From Streptomyces drozdowiczii (lineage in GTDB: Bacteria; Actinomycetota; Actinomycetes; Streptomycetales; Streptomycetaceae), in the NCBI RefSeq assembly GCF_026167665.1, contig NZ_CP098740.1, positions 186,001 through 250,000 on the forward strand: DNA of 64,000 nt, given 5' to 3'. Each line of letters starts with the position of its first letter. The first letter of the stretch is position 1. A program made the position numbers and the translations under genes. The notes below the pieces were generated by a model. That model was not told the DNA's origin. It was given only the letters and a program-made list of their open reading frames with translations, and made no database searches. Shown piece after piece: positions 1 to 8,114 of the stretch.

Positions 1-63
1 CCATGCTACGAGCCGCCGCATATCGTCGGTGTATCCGAAACGGGGCCGTCCGGCGGACGGGGC

Positions 64-288
64 TCAGACGTGGTTGGTGGCGAACAGGTCGAGGTGTCCG
101 CACTTCGGGCAGCGGTACGCCTCGACCTGCCGGCGCGGCCGGCCCATGCGCTTGGCGCCGCCGAAGACCCCGCGCTCCAGCGCGCCCTCGATCCAGCGGG
201 CGTAGCCGCGCGAGTGTTCGCCGGCGTCCTCGATGAAGCCTTCCTGCAGGCCGACGGTTCCGCAGTGGGTGCATGTGAGGTTGTTCAT
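64..288 (-). CDS. Small zinc-ribbon protein, function unknown
   Basis: A 74-residue protein with one Cys-x2-Cys pair at residues 6-9 (CTHC) and another at 60-63 (CPKC), the usual spacing of a short zinc ribbon. The middle is charged and contains GRPRR, which could contact nucleic acid or another protein. The ATG at 288 gives the first CxxC almost at the N-terminus. The gene stands alone, divergent from the ThuA-like gene at 438. I see the metal-binding pattern only; no specific role can be given. Confidence 0.75.
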   Translation of the reverse strand: MNNLTCTHCGTVGLQEGFIEDAGEHSRGYARWIEGALERGVFGGAKRMGRPRRQVEAYRCPKCGHLDLFATNHV

Positions 289-437
289 GCCGCGAGTCTA
301 GGGACGCGCCCCGGCGGGGAGGACCCGCGGCTTCGAACGGTTGCCCAACCGCTACGTACGCGTGGGGTGCCCGGCGCAGCGGGCAGACTGACGTCGACCG
401 TCGCCCTCGTGCACCCCCCGGACCCCGGAGTCGCAGC

Positions 438-1120
438 ATGCCCCGTACCGGCCGCCTGTCGGACGTTCTCGTCTTCACCCGCACTTCGGCCTACCGCCAT
501 GATTCGATCCCCGCCGGACGGGCTGCCCTGCGCGAGCTGGGCGAGGAGTACGGGTTCCAGGTGGAGTGCTCCGAGGACCCCTCGGTCTTCACGGACGCGT
601 CCCTGGCGGGGCGCGATGCGGTGGTCTTCCTGTCCACCAGCGGGGACGTGCTCACGCCGGACGGACAGGACGCGCTCCGCCGCCGGCTCGCCGAGGGCTG
701 CGGTTTCCTGGGCGTCCACTCCGCCGCGTGCACCGAGTACGACTGGCCGTACTACGGGGGACTGGTCGGGGCCCGCTTCGCCGGGCATCCCGCCTTCCAG
801 CCCGGCACCGTGGTCATCGAGGACCCGGAGCACCCGTCGACGCGCCATCTGCCGCCGCGCTGGGACTGGAACGACGAGTGGTACGACTTCCGGAGCAACC
901 CGCGCCGCCTCCCTGGGGTGCGCGTCCTGGCGACCATCGAGGAGACCGGTTACGAGGGCGGGGGCATGGGGGCCGACCACCCCTGGTCTGGTGCCGGGAG
1001 TCGGACGCGGGCCGCTCGTTCTACACGTCCCTCGGACATGCGGAGGCCGCCTACACGGACCCGGCGTTCCGCGCGCACCTGCTGGGCGGGCTGCGGTGGG
1101 CGGCGGGCGAGACGCACTAG
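438..1120 (+). CDS. ThuA-domain protein, apparent frameshift
   Basis: ThuA/trehalose-utilisation-like protein of the class I glutamine-amidotransferase-like fold. The frame from ATG 438 reads a good ThuA N-terminus (DVLVFTRTSAYRHDSI, then FLGVHSAACTEYDWPYYGGL) up to DHP near 983. The family-typical end (LVWCRESDAGRSFYTSLGH, then LLGGLRWAAGETH and stop at 1120) continues in the -1 frame. Adding one C to the CCCC run at 980-983 restores a single 227-residue ORF of normal family length. Either the base is missing from the assembly or the gene is broken. RidA follows on the same strand. The biochemical role of bacterial ThuA proteins is poorly known. Confidence 0.8.
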
Positions 1121-1209
1121 AGGCCGGGGTGGTGGAAAAGAAGGAGACGGGGGCGGGCCGCGTTGGCAGGATGGGCGGGTTCGGCTCTCTACGCGATTGG
1201 ACCCGCACC

Positions 1210-1620
1210 ATGCCCCGCGCCGTCACCCTGATCCGCTCGGCCGCCCTGTCCGATGTCGCCGAGTACGCGTACGCGGCCACGGCGCCCGCCGAGTCCCGGC
1301 TGATCTTTCTCGCCGGGGCGTGCCCGCTGAACGAGGACGGTTCGACGGCGGCCGTCGGGGACTACGCGGGCCAGGCGAGCAAGGCCGTCGAGAACATGGA
1401 GGTCGCCCTCCGTGCCGCCGGCGCGTCGCTCCGGGACGTCATCAGCACCCGGGTGCTCGTGGCGTCGAGCCGCCAGGAGGATCTGGTGGCGGCCTGGCAG
1501 GTGGTCAGGGACACCTTCGGCGACCATGACGTGCCCAGCACGCTGATGGGCGTCACCGTGCTGGGTTACCAGGACCAGCTGGTCGAGATCGAGGCGGTCG
1601 CCGCGGTGCTCGACGCCTGA
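1210..1620 (+). CDS. RidA/YjgF/Rid family protein
   Basis: A 136-residue protein with the length and pattern of the Rid family, trimeric enamine/imine deaminases that hydrolyse reactive intermediates of PLP enzymes. The core reads GDYAGQASKAVENMEVALR, then ASLRDVISTRVLV with the arginine usually needed for deaminase activity, and ends with the family-typical QLVEIEAVAAV. I chose the ATG at 1210 because it gives the normal family length; the longer open frame upstream overlaps the ThuA gene. It lies 90 bp after ThuA and may be co-transcribed. The actual substrate cannot be told. Confidence 0.88.
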   Translation: MPRAVTLIRSAALSDVAEYAYAATAPAESRLIFLAGACPLNEDGSTAAVGDYAGQASKAVENMEVALRAAGASLRDVISTRVLVASSRQEDLVAAWQVVRDTFGDHDVPSTLMGVTVLGYQDQLVEIEAVAAVLDA

Positions 1621-1638
1621 CACCGGTGGTGCGACGGG

Positions 1639-2178
1639 TTACGCGGCCGGGGGCCGTACGCCCATCCACTGCTCGGCGTCCCACGCCTCGAAGCGGTGGA
1701 TCTCGGTGAAGCCGAGCTTTTCGGCAAGGCGCATGGAGGGGGCGTTGGCGGTCTGGGTGAAGAGCACCACGGGTTCGCCGGGGCAGGTCTCGGCGAACCG
1801 GTCGAGGACCGCCGCGCACGCTTCGGCGGCGTACCCCTGGCCCCACGCCTCCGGCAGCAGCAGGTAGCCCAGCTCGGCCTTCCCGGCGTCGGGGCGGACC
1901 GCGTCCGGGTGTTCGAGGTCGCGTCGCTTGAGTTCGACGGTGCCGATCATCGCCCCGTCGCGCTCGATCACGAAGTGTCCGGGCCGCCTCCCCGGCGTCT
2001 CGGGCAGGGCTTGCTCGCACTCGTCACGCGGGCGGGCGCCGCCGAGGTAGGTGTTCACCTCCGGTGACGCGAACAGCTCGACGAAGGCCGGGCGGTCCCG
2101 GCTCTCGGACGCGCGCAGTACGAGCCGTGCGGTGTGTATCGGCGCGGGCGGCCAGGGCGGGAAGCTCGGTTCAGCCAT
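1639..2178 (-). CDS. GNAT family N-acetyltransferase (RimJ/RimL-like)
   Basis: A 179-residue acetyltransferase of the RimJ/RimL type. It opens with IHTARLVLRASESRD, contains MIGTVELK, and has an acetyl-CoA loop in the ELGYLLLPEAWGQGYAAEA stretch (Q/RxxGxG/A type), followed by NAPSMRLAEKLGFTE. The start is the ATG at 2178; the frame is open 17 codons further, but without family similarity. It converges on RidA with an 18-bp gap. Family members acetylate ribosomal-protein N-termini, amino acids or small amines; the substrate here is unknown. Confidence 0.88.
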   Translation of the reverse strand: MAEPSFPPWPPAPIHTARLVLRASESRDRPAFVELFASPEVNTYLGGARPRDECEQALPETPGRRPGHFVIERDGAMIGTVELKRRDLEHPDAVRPDAGKAELGYLLLPEAWGQGYAAEACAAVLDRFAETCPGEPVVLFTQTANAPSMRLAEKLGFTEIHRFEAWDAEQWMGVRPPAA

Positions 2179-2282
2179 GGTCGGGAACCTACCCCAACGG
2201 CCGTCGCCGGGCCGGGGCTCTGCCGTCACCGGGCCTGGGCGATGCTGTTCCCCTGCCCGCCGCCGACTCCGGAGTGCTCACC

Positions 2283-2882
2283 GTGTTGTTCGACATCACC
2301 CGTACCGAACTCGTCGCCCGCTTCGGCGAGGACCGGATCGCCACCCTGCCCGCCGCCGCGTTTCCGCCCCACGCCGCCCGCACCGAGGGCGCCCGCCTTC
2401 TGCGAACCGTGGGCGTGCCCACCGGGACGCTCTCGCTCCGGGGCCCCGATCCGGAGTCGGGCCTCCTCCCCCTCGTACGAGAGGTGGCCGACGCCGACGA
2501 GGAGGCGGGCGGGTGGCCGGTGATCGGCTGGCTGCTCAACGCGCACCTCGCGCTCGATCCGGACTCCGGGACGGTGTACGCCTTCGACCCGGACGAGGAG
2601 ACGGCGCAGCCGCTGCACACCGATGCCTCCTCCCTCGTCCACGTCACCCTGCGATTCCAGCGGCTGTTGGAGGAGTTCGCCTTCGGCGGTGCAGACGCCG
2701 ACGAGGAAGCCGGCTTCGAGCGCCTGGAGCGCGAGGTGGCGCACATCCGGCGGACGACGAGCGCGGTGGACCCGCTGCCCTTCGGGGACGAGGAGTCGGT
2801 GTGGTCGGTGGTCGCCGAGGAGATCGCCGCGGGTCAGCGCTTCGCGGCCGGCAGCCCGGGGGCCGCTTCGCTCTACGGCTGA
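2283..2882 (+). CDS. SUKH-4-like immunity protein
   Basis: A 199-residue acidic protein resembling the SUKH-4 (SMI1/KNR4 superfamily) proteins abundant in Streptomyces. Visible features are an N-terminal RTELVARFGEDRIATLP, a GTLSLRGPDP/LPLV stretch, a strand segment around GWLLNAHLALDPDSGTVY, and a C-terminal helical part ending FGDEESVWSVVAEEIAAG. I chose GTG 2283; TTG 2286 is an alternative. SUKH proteins commonly act as immunity proteins to polymorphic toxins, but no toxin gene is adjacent, so this may be an orphan immunity gene or have another role. Confidence 0.65.
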   Translation: MLFDITRTELVARFGEDRIATLPAAAFPPHAARTEGARLLRTVGVPTGTLSLRGPDPESGLLPLVREVADADEEAGGWPVIGWLLNAHLALDPDSGTVYAFDPDEETAQPLHTDASSLVHVTLRFQRLLEEFAFGGADADEEAGFERLEREVAHIRRTTSAVDPLPFGDEESVWSVVAEEIAAGQRFAAGSPGAASLYG

Positions 2883-3002
2883 CCGGGCCGGTGGCGGGTC
2901 TGCGACGCGTCGTCAAGTCGCCACGCCAGACGCGCCGTTGAGTGATGCGGCGCTGCCAGGATCAGGGCGTTCCCGCTTCTGTGATCCTTGGGGGTTCTCT
3001 CC

Positions 3003-6000
3003 GTGCAGGTCAGATGCATCGCGGCTGCCGCCGGTCTGGTGGCGGCGCTCATACCCGTCGGTTCCGCACACGCGGCGGGGCCCTCCGCCCCGGCCGCCGC
3101 CCCGCGTGCGGCTGCCGCCGTCACCACGTTCAGTGTGCCGTTGCCCACCGGTGACTCGGTGACCGTCGAACGCGCCGGGAAGGATCTCCGTTCGGCGACG
3201 GTCACCCCGGCCGCCGGCCGTGAGGGGGTCTCCTTCACCACCGCTTCGGTGGGCGACGGCGACCTCAGCGTCGTGCCGGAGGACGCCGAGCCGCTGCTCG
3301 CCGCCGGACGCGTCGATCCCCGCCTCTTCGACATCGGCGCCCTGCTGGACGCGGGCTACGGCGTCCAGGGGGCCACGGCCCGGGGCGCCCTGGGCGTGAT
3401 CGTCCAGCACGGCAGGGGCAAGGGCGCCGCGAGCAGGGCGCGGGACGCCGTCGGCGGTGCGGCGCGGCCCGGACGGGCCATCGACCGGCTCGGCCTGACC
3501 GCGCTCGACCCGGACGACGGCGCGGACGCGGCCGCCACCTGGAAGCGCCTGACCAAGGGCGCCGGGCGCTCGCTGGCGGGCGGTGCGACCAAGCTCTGGC
3601 TCGACGGGCGGATGCGCGTCGCCCTCGACAAGAGCGTGCCGCAGATCGACGCCCCGCAGGCGTGGGCCGACGGCTACACCGGCAAGGGCGTCACGGTCGC
3701 CGTCCTCGACAGCGGTTACGACTCCGACCATCCGGACCTCGCCGGCCGGGTGACCGTATCGGCGAACTTCCTCGGTGGTGACAGCGCGGAGGACGACAAC
3801 GGGCACGGCACGCACGTAGCCTCCACCATCGCGGGGGTGGACGGCACATACCGGGGTGTCGCCCCGGACGCCTCGCTCGCCGTGGGCAAGGTGTGCGACA
3901 GCACCGGGACCTGCCCGACCTCCGCGCTGCTGGCCGGGATCGACTGGGCGGTCAACACCGTGCACGCCAAGGTGGTCAACCTGAGCCTGGGCGGCCCCGC
4001 CGACGAGACGGACCCGGCGATCGCGGTCATCGACGACCTGTCAGCGAGCACCGGCACGCTCTTCGTGGTCGCGGCGGGCAACGACGGCGAGTTCGGCACC
4101 GGCACCGTCGGCGCGCCCGCCATCGCGAACGCCGCGCTGGCCGTGGGCGCCGTCGACTCCGAGGACGAACTCGCCCCCTTCTCCAGCAGGGGCCCGCGCC
4201 CGGGCGACAACGCGGTGAAGCCCGACCTCACCGCGCCCGGCGTCGCGATCGTGGCGGCGAAGGCGGGCGGCGGCCACACCGCCAAGAGCGGTACGTCGAT
4301 GGCCACCCCGCACGTCGCGGGCTCCGCCGCGCTGGTCGCCCAGGCGCACCCGGACTGGAGCGGTGAGCAGATCAAGACCGCACTGATGAACAGCGCGGTA
4401 CCGAACGCGAAGCGCTCCGCGTACCAGCAGGGCACCGGCAGGGTGGACGTGGCCCGCGCCGAGCGGCAGACGGTCCTCGCCTCCCCCGCGAATCCGACGA
4501 CCACCGCCGACTGGGCGGGCGGGGCGGGCAGGGACACCGAGCACACCGTCACCTTCACCAACTCCGGTGACAGCGCCACCACGCTCGACCTGGCCGTCGA
4601 GAAGCCGCTGTCGCCGACCGCCCAGCCGGGCAACGCGGAGCAGTTCTCGGTGGACCGCGACCAGGTCACGGTCCCGGCGCACGGCAGCGCCACGGCCACC
4701 GTCACCACCCGTGCCACGCTGCTCCCCCATGGCCCGTGGTCCGCGGTGCTCACCGCTTCGAAGGGCGCGCAGCCCCTCACCCGTACGATTCTCGCGGTCG
4801 ACAGCGCCGTGCCCAGCCACCGGGTCACGCTCCACGCGGAGCAGCGGGACGGCACTCCGGCGACCGGTTCGGCGCTGATGGTGAACCGCTGGACCGGTGA
4901 CCGCTACCCGGTCCGCATCACCTCCGGCACCGGTACGGTGACGGTGCCCGAGGCCCAGTACTGGGTCGGCATGACGATCATGAGCGGTGCCGGTGCGGAG
5001 CGCTCGACCACCATGGCCGTCACGTCGGTCACCCCGCTCGCCGACACCGACGTCGATCTGGACGCGCGCACCGCCGTACCGGTGGGGGCCGATGTGCACG
5101 ACGACGCGGCGCGGGCGACGGCCGTGCAGGCGGCGCTGGCCGTGCCCGCCGGCACGGGGTCGTACACGCTGAGTGTGGTCACCACCGGTGAGCGCGCCGG
5201 GGAGTCGCTGTACGCGACGCCGTTCGCGGACGAGGACGCCACGTACCGTACGTTCGCGGTGTTCGCGTCCGAGGGCGCGTCCTCGCAGGCGCCCAGCCCG
5301 TTCTTCTACCACGTCGCGCGGACCTGGGACGCGGGTGTGCCGGCCAAGCCGTCGTTCTCGGTCGAGCGCAAGGACCTGACCGAGGTGCGCGAGCACTTCA
5401 ACGCGCAGGGGGCTCCGGCGGCGGGCACCTCGGCGGCGACCCCGGACGACGATGTGCTGCTTCCGCTCTTCATCGACCAGTCGGTGCGTTTCCCGTCGAT
5501 CGTGCGTGACTACCGGACGCCGGGTGAGTGGCTGGACCGGGCCACGATCGCCGGCCGCCAGTCCCTCGCCACCTCGACGGAGAAGTTCGACGGGCGCTCC
5601 GTGCACCGCCTGGACTTCGCGGCCGCGGTGGTGGGGCCCGGGCTGCCGGCGGCGCCCGCGTACCGGGTGAACAACTCCGTGGTCTGGGCCGGAACGCCGT
5701 GGTTCGCCGACGGCGACGGCACGCGCGGCGGCTCCGACTGGAGCGCGACCGGCACCCTCATCCTGGCCGAGGACGGGCAGCAGGTGAGCACCTGGAACGC
5801 GATCGGCAGTGGGAAGACGGTCACCGTCCCGGCCGGGCCCGGGCGGTACACCCTGAGCGCGGACATCACCCGTGACCAGGCGTACGCCGCGCTGTCCACC
5901 CGGGTGCGGTCGGAGTGGTCGTTCGACTCGGACACCGACGACGGCGCCGGGACGATCCTGCCCCTGATGGGCGTCCGCTTCACCCCGTACGGCCTGGACG

Positions 6001-6299
6001 ACTCGGGGAGGGCGCTGAGTCTCGTCCCGACGCCGGTGGACCTGAAGGTGCAGCGGGCTCCGGGAGCCGCCGAGGCCACGGTCGGCCCCGTCGAGCTGGA
6101 GGTCAGCTGGGACGACGGCGGGACCTGGCGCACGGTGAAGGTCACCGACGGCCGGAACGGGAAGCCCTCGCACGCCCTGCTGATCGCGCCGCTCCGTGCC
6201 TCGTACGCCACGCTGCGCGCCACGGTCACGGCGAGTGACGGCAGCAGGGCCAGGCAGACGGTGACTCGGGCGTTCGGCGTCAACAAGCCCTGGTGGTAG
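3003..6299 (+). CDS. Secreted S8 (subtilisin-like) serine peptidase
   Basis: A protein of 1,098 residues. It starts with a Sec signal peptide (positive VQVRC, a hydrophobic stretch, then AHA/A), which is why GTG 3003 is preferred over an in-frame TTG at 2988. A pro-region is followed by the subtilase domain, about residues 215-480. The catalytic triad is visible as Asp236 in AVLDSGYDSDHPDL, His268 in GHGTHVAS and Ser432 in SGTSMATPHVAGSAALV. The long C-terminal half (about 500-1098) looks like beta-rich accessory domains with no second catalytic motif. An extracellular protease is likely. It is followed by a strong terminator. Confidence 0.92.
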   Translation: MQVRCIAAAAGLVAALIPVGSAHAAGPSAPAAAPRAAAAVTTFSVPLPTGDSVTVERAGKDLRSATVTPAAGREGVSFTTASVGDGDLSVVPEDAEPLLAAGRVDPRLFDIGALLDAGYGVQGATARGALGVIVQHGRGKGAASRARDAVGGAARPGRAIDRLGLTALDPDDGADAAATWKRLTKGAGRSLAGGATKLWLDGRMRVALDKSVPQIDAPQAWADGYTGKGVTVAVLDSGYDSDHPDLAGRVTVSANFLGGDSAEDDNGHGTHVASTIAGVDGTYRGVAPDASLAVGKVCDSTGTCPTSALLAGIDWAVNTVHAKVVNLSLGGPADETDPAIAVIDDLSASTGTLFVVAAGNDGEFGTGTVGAPAIANAALAVGAVDSEDELAPFSSRGPRPGDNAVKPDLTAPGVAIVAAKAGGGHTAKSGTSMATPHVAGSAALVAQAHPDWSGEQIKTALMNSAVPNAKRSAYQQGTGRVDVARAERQTVLASPANPTTTADWAGGAGRDTEHTVTFTNSGDSATTLDLAVEKPLSPTAQPGNAEQFSVDRDQVTVPAHGSATATVTTRATLLPHGPWSAVLTASKGAQPLTRTILAVDSAVPSHRVTLHAEQRDGTPATGSALMVNRWTGDRYPVRITSGTGTVTVPEAQYWVGMTIMSGAGAERSTTMAVTSVTPLADTDVDLDARTAVPVGADVHDDAARATAVQAALAVPAGTGSYTLSVVTTGERAGESLYATPFADEDATYRTFAVFASEGASSQAPSPFFYHVARTWDAGVPAKPSFSVERKDLTEVREHFNAQGAPAAGTSAATPDDDVLLPLFIDQSVRFPSIVRDYRTPGEWLDRATIAGRQSLATSTEKFDGRSVHRLDFAAAVVGPGLPAAPAYRVNNSVVWAGTPWFADGDGTRGGSDWSATGTLILAEDGQQVSTWNAIGSGKTVTVPAGPGRYTLSADITRDQAYAALSTRVRSEWSFDSDTDDGAGTILPLMGVRFTPYGLDDSGRALSLVPTPVDLKVQRAPGAAEATVGPVELEVSWDDGGTWRTVKVTDGRNGKPSHALLIAPLRASYATLRATVTASDGSRARQTVTRAFGVNKPWW

Positions 6300-6317
6300 G
6301 CGCACTGACGGTGTGAC

Positions 6318-6353
6318 GGGCCGTTCCTCAGGTCCTCAGGCGAGGAACGGCCC
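6318..6353 (+). terminator. Intrinsic terminator after the S8 peptidase
   Basis: A perfect 12-bp inverted repeat (GGGCCGTTCCTC at 6318-6329, GAGGAACGGCCC at 6342-6353) around a 12-base loop, 18 bp after the peptidase stop. There is no U-tract, as is usual in Streptomyces. Confidence 0.8.
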
Positions 6354-6404
6354 CTCCAGGGGGCTGAGCCGCCGCACTCTTGCCCGGGTGTGACGAGGCC
6401 CGTA

Positions 6405-6438
6405 CCTTACTCTGAAGTAAGTTTACTTCGGAGTAAGG
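6405..6438. promoter_or_regulatory. 34-bp near-perfect palindrome, double operator candidate
   Basis: The stretch reads as a palindrome with 15 of 17 base pairs matching. It consists of two inverted 16-bp units, CTTACTCTGAAGTAAG (6406-6421) and TTTACTTCGGAGTAAG (6422-6437), each itself nearly palindromic. It is much richer in A/T than its surroundings. It ends at the Shine-Dalgarno of the universal stress protein gene, so a bound repressor would cover the transcript start or the ribosome site. The regulator is not identifiable from the window; a TetR- or MarR-type dimer pair fits the geometry. Confidence 0.6.
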
Positions 6439-6446
6439 AGTTTGCC

Positions 6447-6896
6447 TTGACCGCCTATCGGACCCTGCTGGTCGGCACGGACGGATCCGAGTCCTCGTAC
6501 GCCGCCGTCGAGGCCGCCGCACGCCTCGCCGCCGTATGCGGCGCCGAGCTGGTCGTCACCTGCGCGTACGCCCCCATGCGCGGACCGGAACTCGCCGCTG
6601 CTCAGGATCAGTTGGGTGCGGAGGCGTACCAGGTGGTGGGCTCGGCGCCCGCCGAGGAGACGCTGAGGACCGCGAGGGACCGCGCCCGGCTCCAGGGAGC
6701 GTCGCAGGTGCGCACGGTCGCCGTGGAGGGTGAGCCGGTGCCCTCGCTCGTGCGGACGGCCCGGAAGTGCTCGGCCGACCTCCTGGTGGTCGGCAACCGG
6801 GGGCTGCGGTCGCTCGCGGGGCGGCTCCTCGGCTCCGTGCCGGCGGATGTCGCCAGGAAGGCCGGCCTCGACGTCCTGATCGTGCACACCACATGA
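6447..6896 (+). CDS. Universal stress protein (UspA family)
   Basis: A single-domain Usp of 149 residues. The N-terminal strand and loop read YRTLLVGTDGSESS, and the C-terminal ATP-binding motif G-x2-G-x9-G-S is present as GNRG..LLGS in VVGNRGLRSLAGRLLGS, so this belongs to the ATP-binding class. TTG 6447 is chosen as start because AAGGAG lies six bases upstream and the protein then starts at the family position. The stop overlaps the start of the following cyclase gene (ATGA), so the two are translationally coupled. A large palindrome sits directly upstream. Confidence 0.88.
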   Translation: MTAYRTLLVGTDGSESSYAAVEAAARLAAVCGAELVVTCAYAPMRGPELAAAQDQLGAEAYQVVGSAPAEETLRTARDRARLQGASQVRTVAVEGEPVPSLVRTARKCSADLLVVGNRGLRSLAGRLLGSVPADVARKAGLDVLIVHTT

Positions 6897-7900
6897 ACGG
6901 GGAGCCGGAAGGCGCCGGGCCCGCGTCCGTGGAGGAGGTGCTGCTCGGCGGGGGCCGGGTGTGGACGCGGCGGGACGTCGCGGCGCGCGCCGGGGTGGAG
7001 TTCGAGCGGGCCGTACGGGTGTGGCGCGCGCTCGGGTTCCCGGCGGTGGACGACGACGCCGAGGTGTTCACCGATGCCGATGTGGAGGCCCTGCGCGCGG
7101 GGGAACGCCTCATCGCGGCCGGGCTGATCACCGAGCACAGCGAGACCCTGATGGCCCGGGCCCTCGGCCACCACCTCTCCCGGCTCGCCGACTGGCAGGT
7201 GGACACCCTGCGGGACTGGATGGAGCGCGGCACGGAGCCCTCGCCCGGCCGGGACGCCCTCCTGGCGCACATGGCGGCGTTGCTGCCGGAGATCGAGCGC
7301 CTTCAGCGGTACGTCTGGCGCCGCCATCTCGTCGCGCATGCCGGGCACTTGCTGACCGAGGAGCGCGAGGACGGCGCCCTGGCCGGTGACGGCGCGCATG
7401 TCCGGGAGCGCGCGGTGGGATTCACCGACATGGTCGGCTACACCAGGATGACCCGTGGTCTGGACGGCGCCGAACTGGTGGGAGTGCTCGACCGGTTCGA
7501 GGCCACGACCGGCGATGTGGTGGCCGAGGGCCGGGGCCAGGTGGTGAAGACCATCGGCGACGAGGTGCTCTTCGTCTGCGAGTCGGCGGCCGACGCCGCC
7601 GGGATCGGCCTGGAACTGACGGCCCGGGCCCAGGCCGATCCGAAGCTGCCGCAGGTACGGACGGGGCTGGCCCACGGCCCCGTGATCGGCCGCTTCGGGG
7701 ACGTCTACGGGGCAGCGGTCAACATAGCGGCGCGGCTCACGGCGGTGGCCCGCCCCGCGTCCGTCCTGGTCAACACCGCGCTCGCCGGGGAGCTGGCGGG
7801 GGTGGCGGGGTACACGCTGCGGCCACTGCGCCCGGTGTCGGTGCGCGGTTACAGCCGGCTGCGGCCGGTGCTTCTGCGGAGGGGGAAGCCCGCTTCATGA
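6893..7900 (+). CDS. Class III adenylate/guanylate cyclase
   Basis: A 335-residue soluble protein. The C-terminal catalytic domain (about 170-335) carries both metal-binding aspartates, Asp179 in GFTDMVGYT and Asp223 in KTIGDEVLF, 44 residues apart, plus the VNIAARL segment with the ribose/transition-state Asn and Arg. The N-terminal 150 residues are helical and resemble the autoinhibitory, pH-responsive domain of mycobacterial Rv1264-type cyclases, or a MerR-like fold; no membrane segment is seen. Start ATG 6893 overlaps the Usp stop. It probably makes cAMP; guanylate specificity cannot be excluded by eye. Confidence 0.85.
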   Translation: MNGEPEGAGPASVEEVLLGGGRVWTRRDVAARAGVEFERAVRVWRALGFPAVDDDAEVFTDADVEALRAGERLIAAGLITEHSETLMARALGHHLSRLADWQVDTLRDWMERGTEPSPGRDALLAHMAALLPEIERLQRYVWRRHLVAHAGHLLTEEREDGALAGDGAHVRERAVGFTDMVGYTRMTRGLDGAELVGVLDRFEATTGDVVAEGRGQVVKTIGDEVLFVCESAADAAGIGLELTARAQADPKLPQVRTGLAHGPVIGRFGDVYGAAVNIAARLTAVARPASVLVNTALAGELAGVAGYTLRPLRPVSVRGYSRLRPVLLRRGKPAS

Positions 7901-7958
7901 CCCGATCAGGAGGCGGGGGCGCGCGCCGGTGGCGGGCGGAGCGCCCGGCACGGCGTAG

Positions 7959-7996
7959 AAAACAGGAAGCAGGGCGTACAAAAACAGGAAGCAGGG
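7959..7996 (+). repeat. Tandem 16-bp direct repeat upstream of rph
   Basis: AAAACAGGAAGCAGGG occurs twice, at 7959-7974 and 7981-7996, with a 22-bp period (about two helical turns). It lies between the cyclase stop and the rifamycin phosphotransferase promoter. It could be a tandem activator site or an upstream remnant; no protein can be assigned. Confidence 0.6.
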
Positions 7997-8012
7997 AGAA
8001 CTCTCTCCCTGC
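7991..8012. terminator. Hairpin upstream of rph (terminator or attenuator)
   Basis: A perfect 9-bp stem, GCAGGGAGA (7991-7999) with TCTCCCTGC (8004-8012), and a four-base ACTC loop. It uses part of the second direct repeat. It may end the Usp-cyclase transcript about 100 bp after its stop. A role in rph regulation is also possible because the next gene starts about 100 bp downstream. Confidence 0.5.
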
Positions 8013-8023
8013 CGTAACCAACT

Positions 8024-8055
8024 TATAGCGCACCGGGGGGCTTGCGGCAAGGGCC
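8024..8055 (+). promoter_or_regulatory. RAE-like rifamycin-associated element and -10 region
   Basis: An inverted repeat, GGGGCTTGCGGCAAGGGCC (8037-8055) with the perfect core CTTGC-G-GCAAG, lies 60 bp before the rph start, just after a possible -10 (TATAGC, 8024-8029). The same kind of 19-bp element, the rifamycin-associated element, is known upstream of rifamycin-inactivating genes in actinomycetes and is needed for rifamycin induction. Position and sequence fit; induction here is inferred. Confidence 0.8.
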
Positions 8056-8114
8056 GGGTGGTGCCGCAGAATCATCGGCCTGACCACCCCGACCTGCGGA
8101 AATGAGGACGCTGC

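Noticed and set aside
2988..3002. TTG at 2988 as start of the S8 peptidase.
   Set aside because: GTG 3003 puts the positively charged residues directly before the hydrophobic core of the signal peptide.
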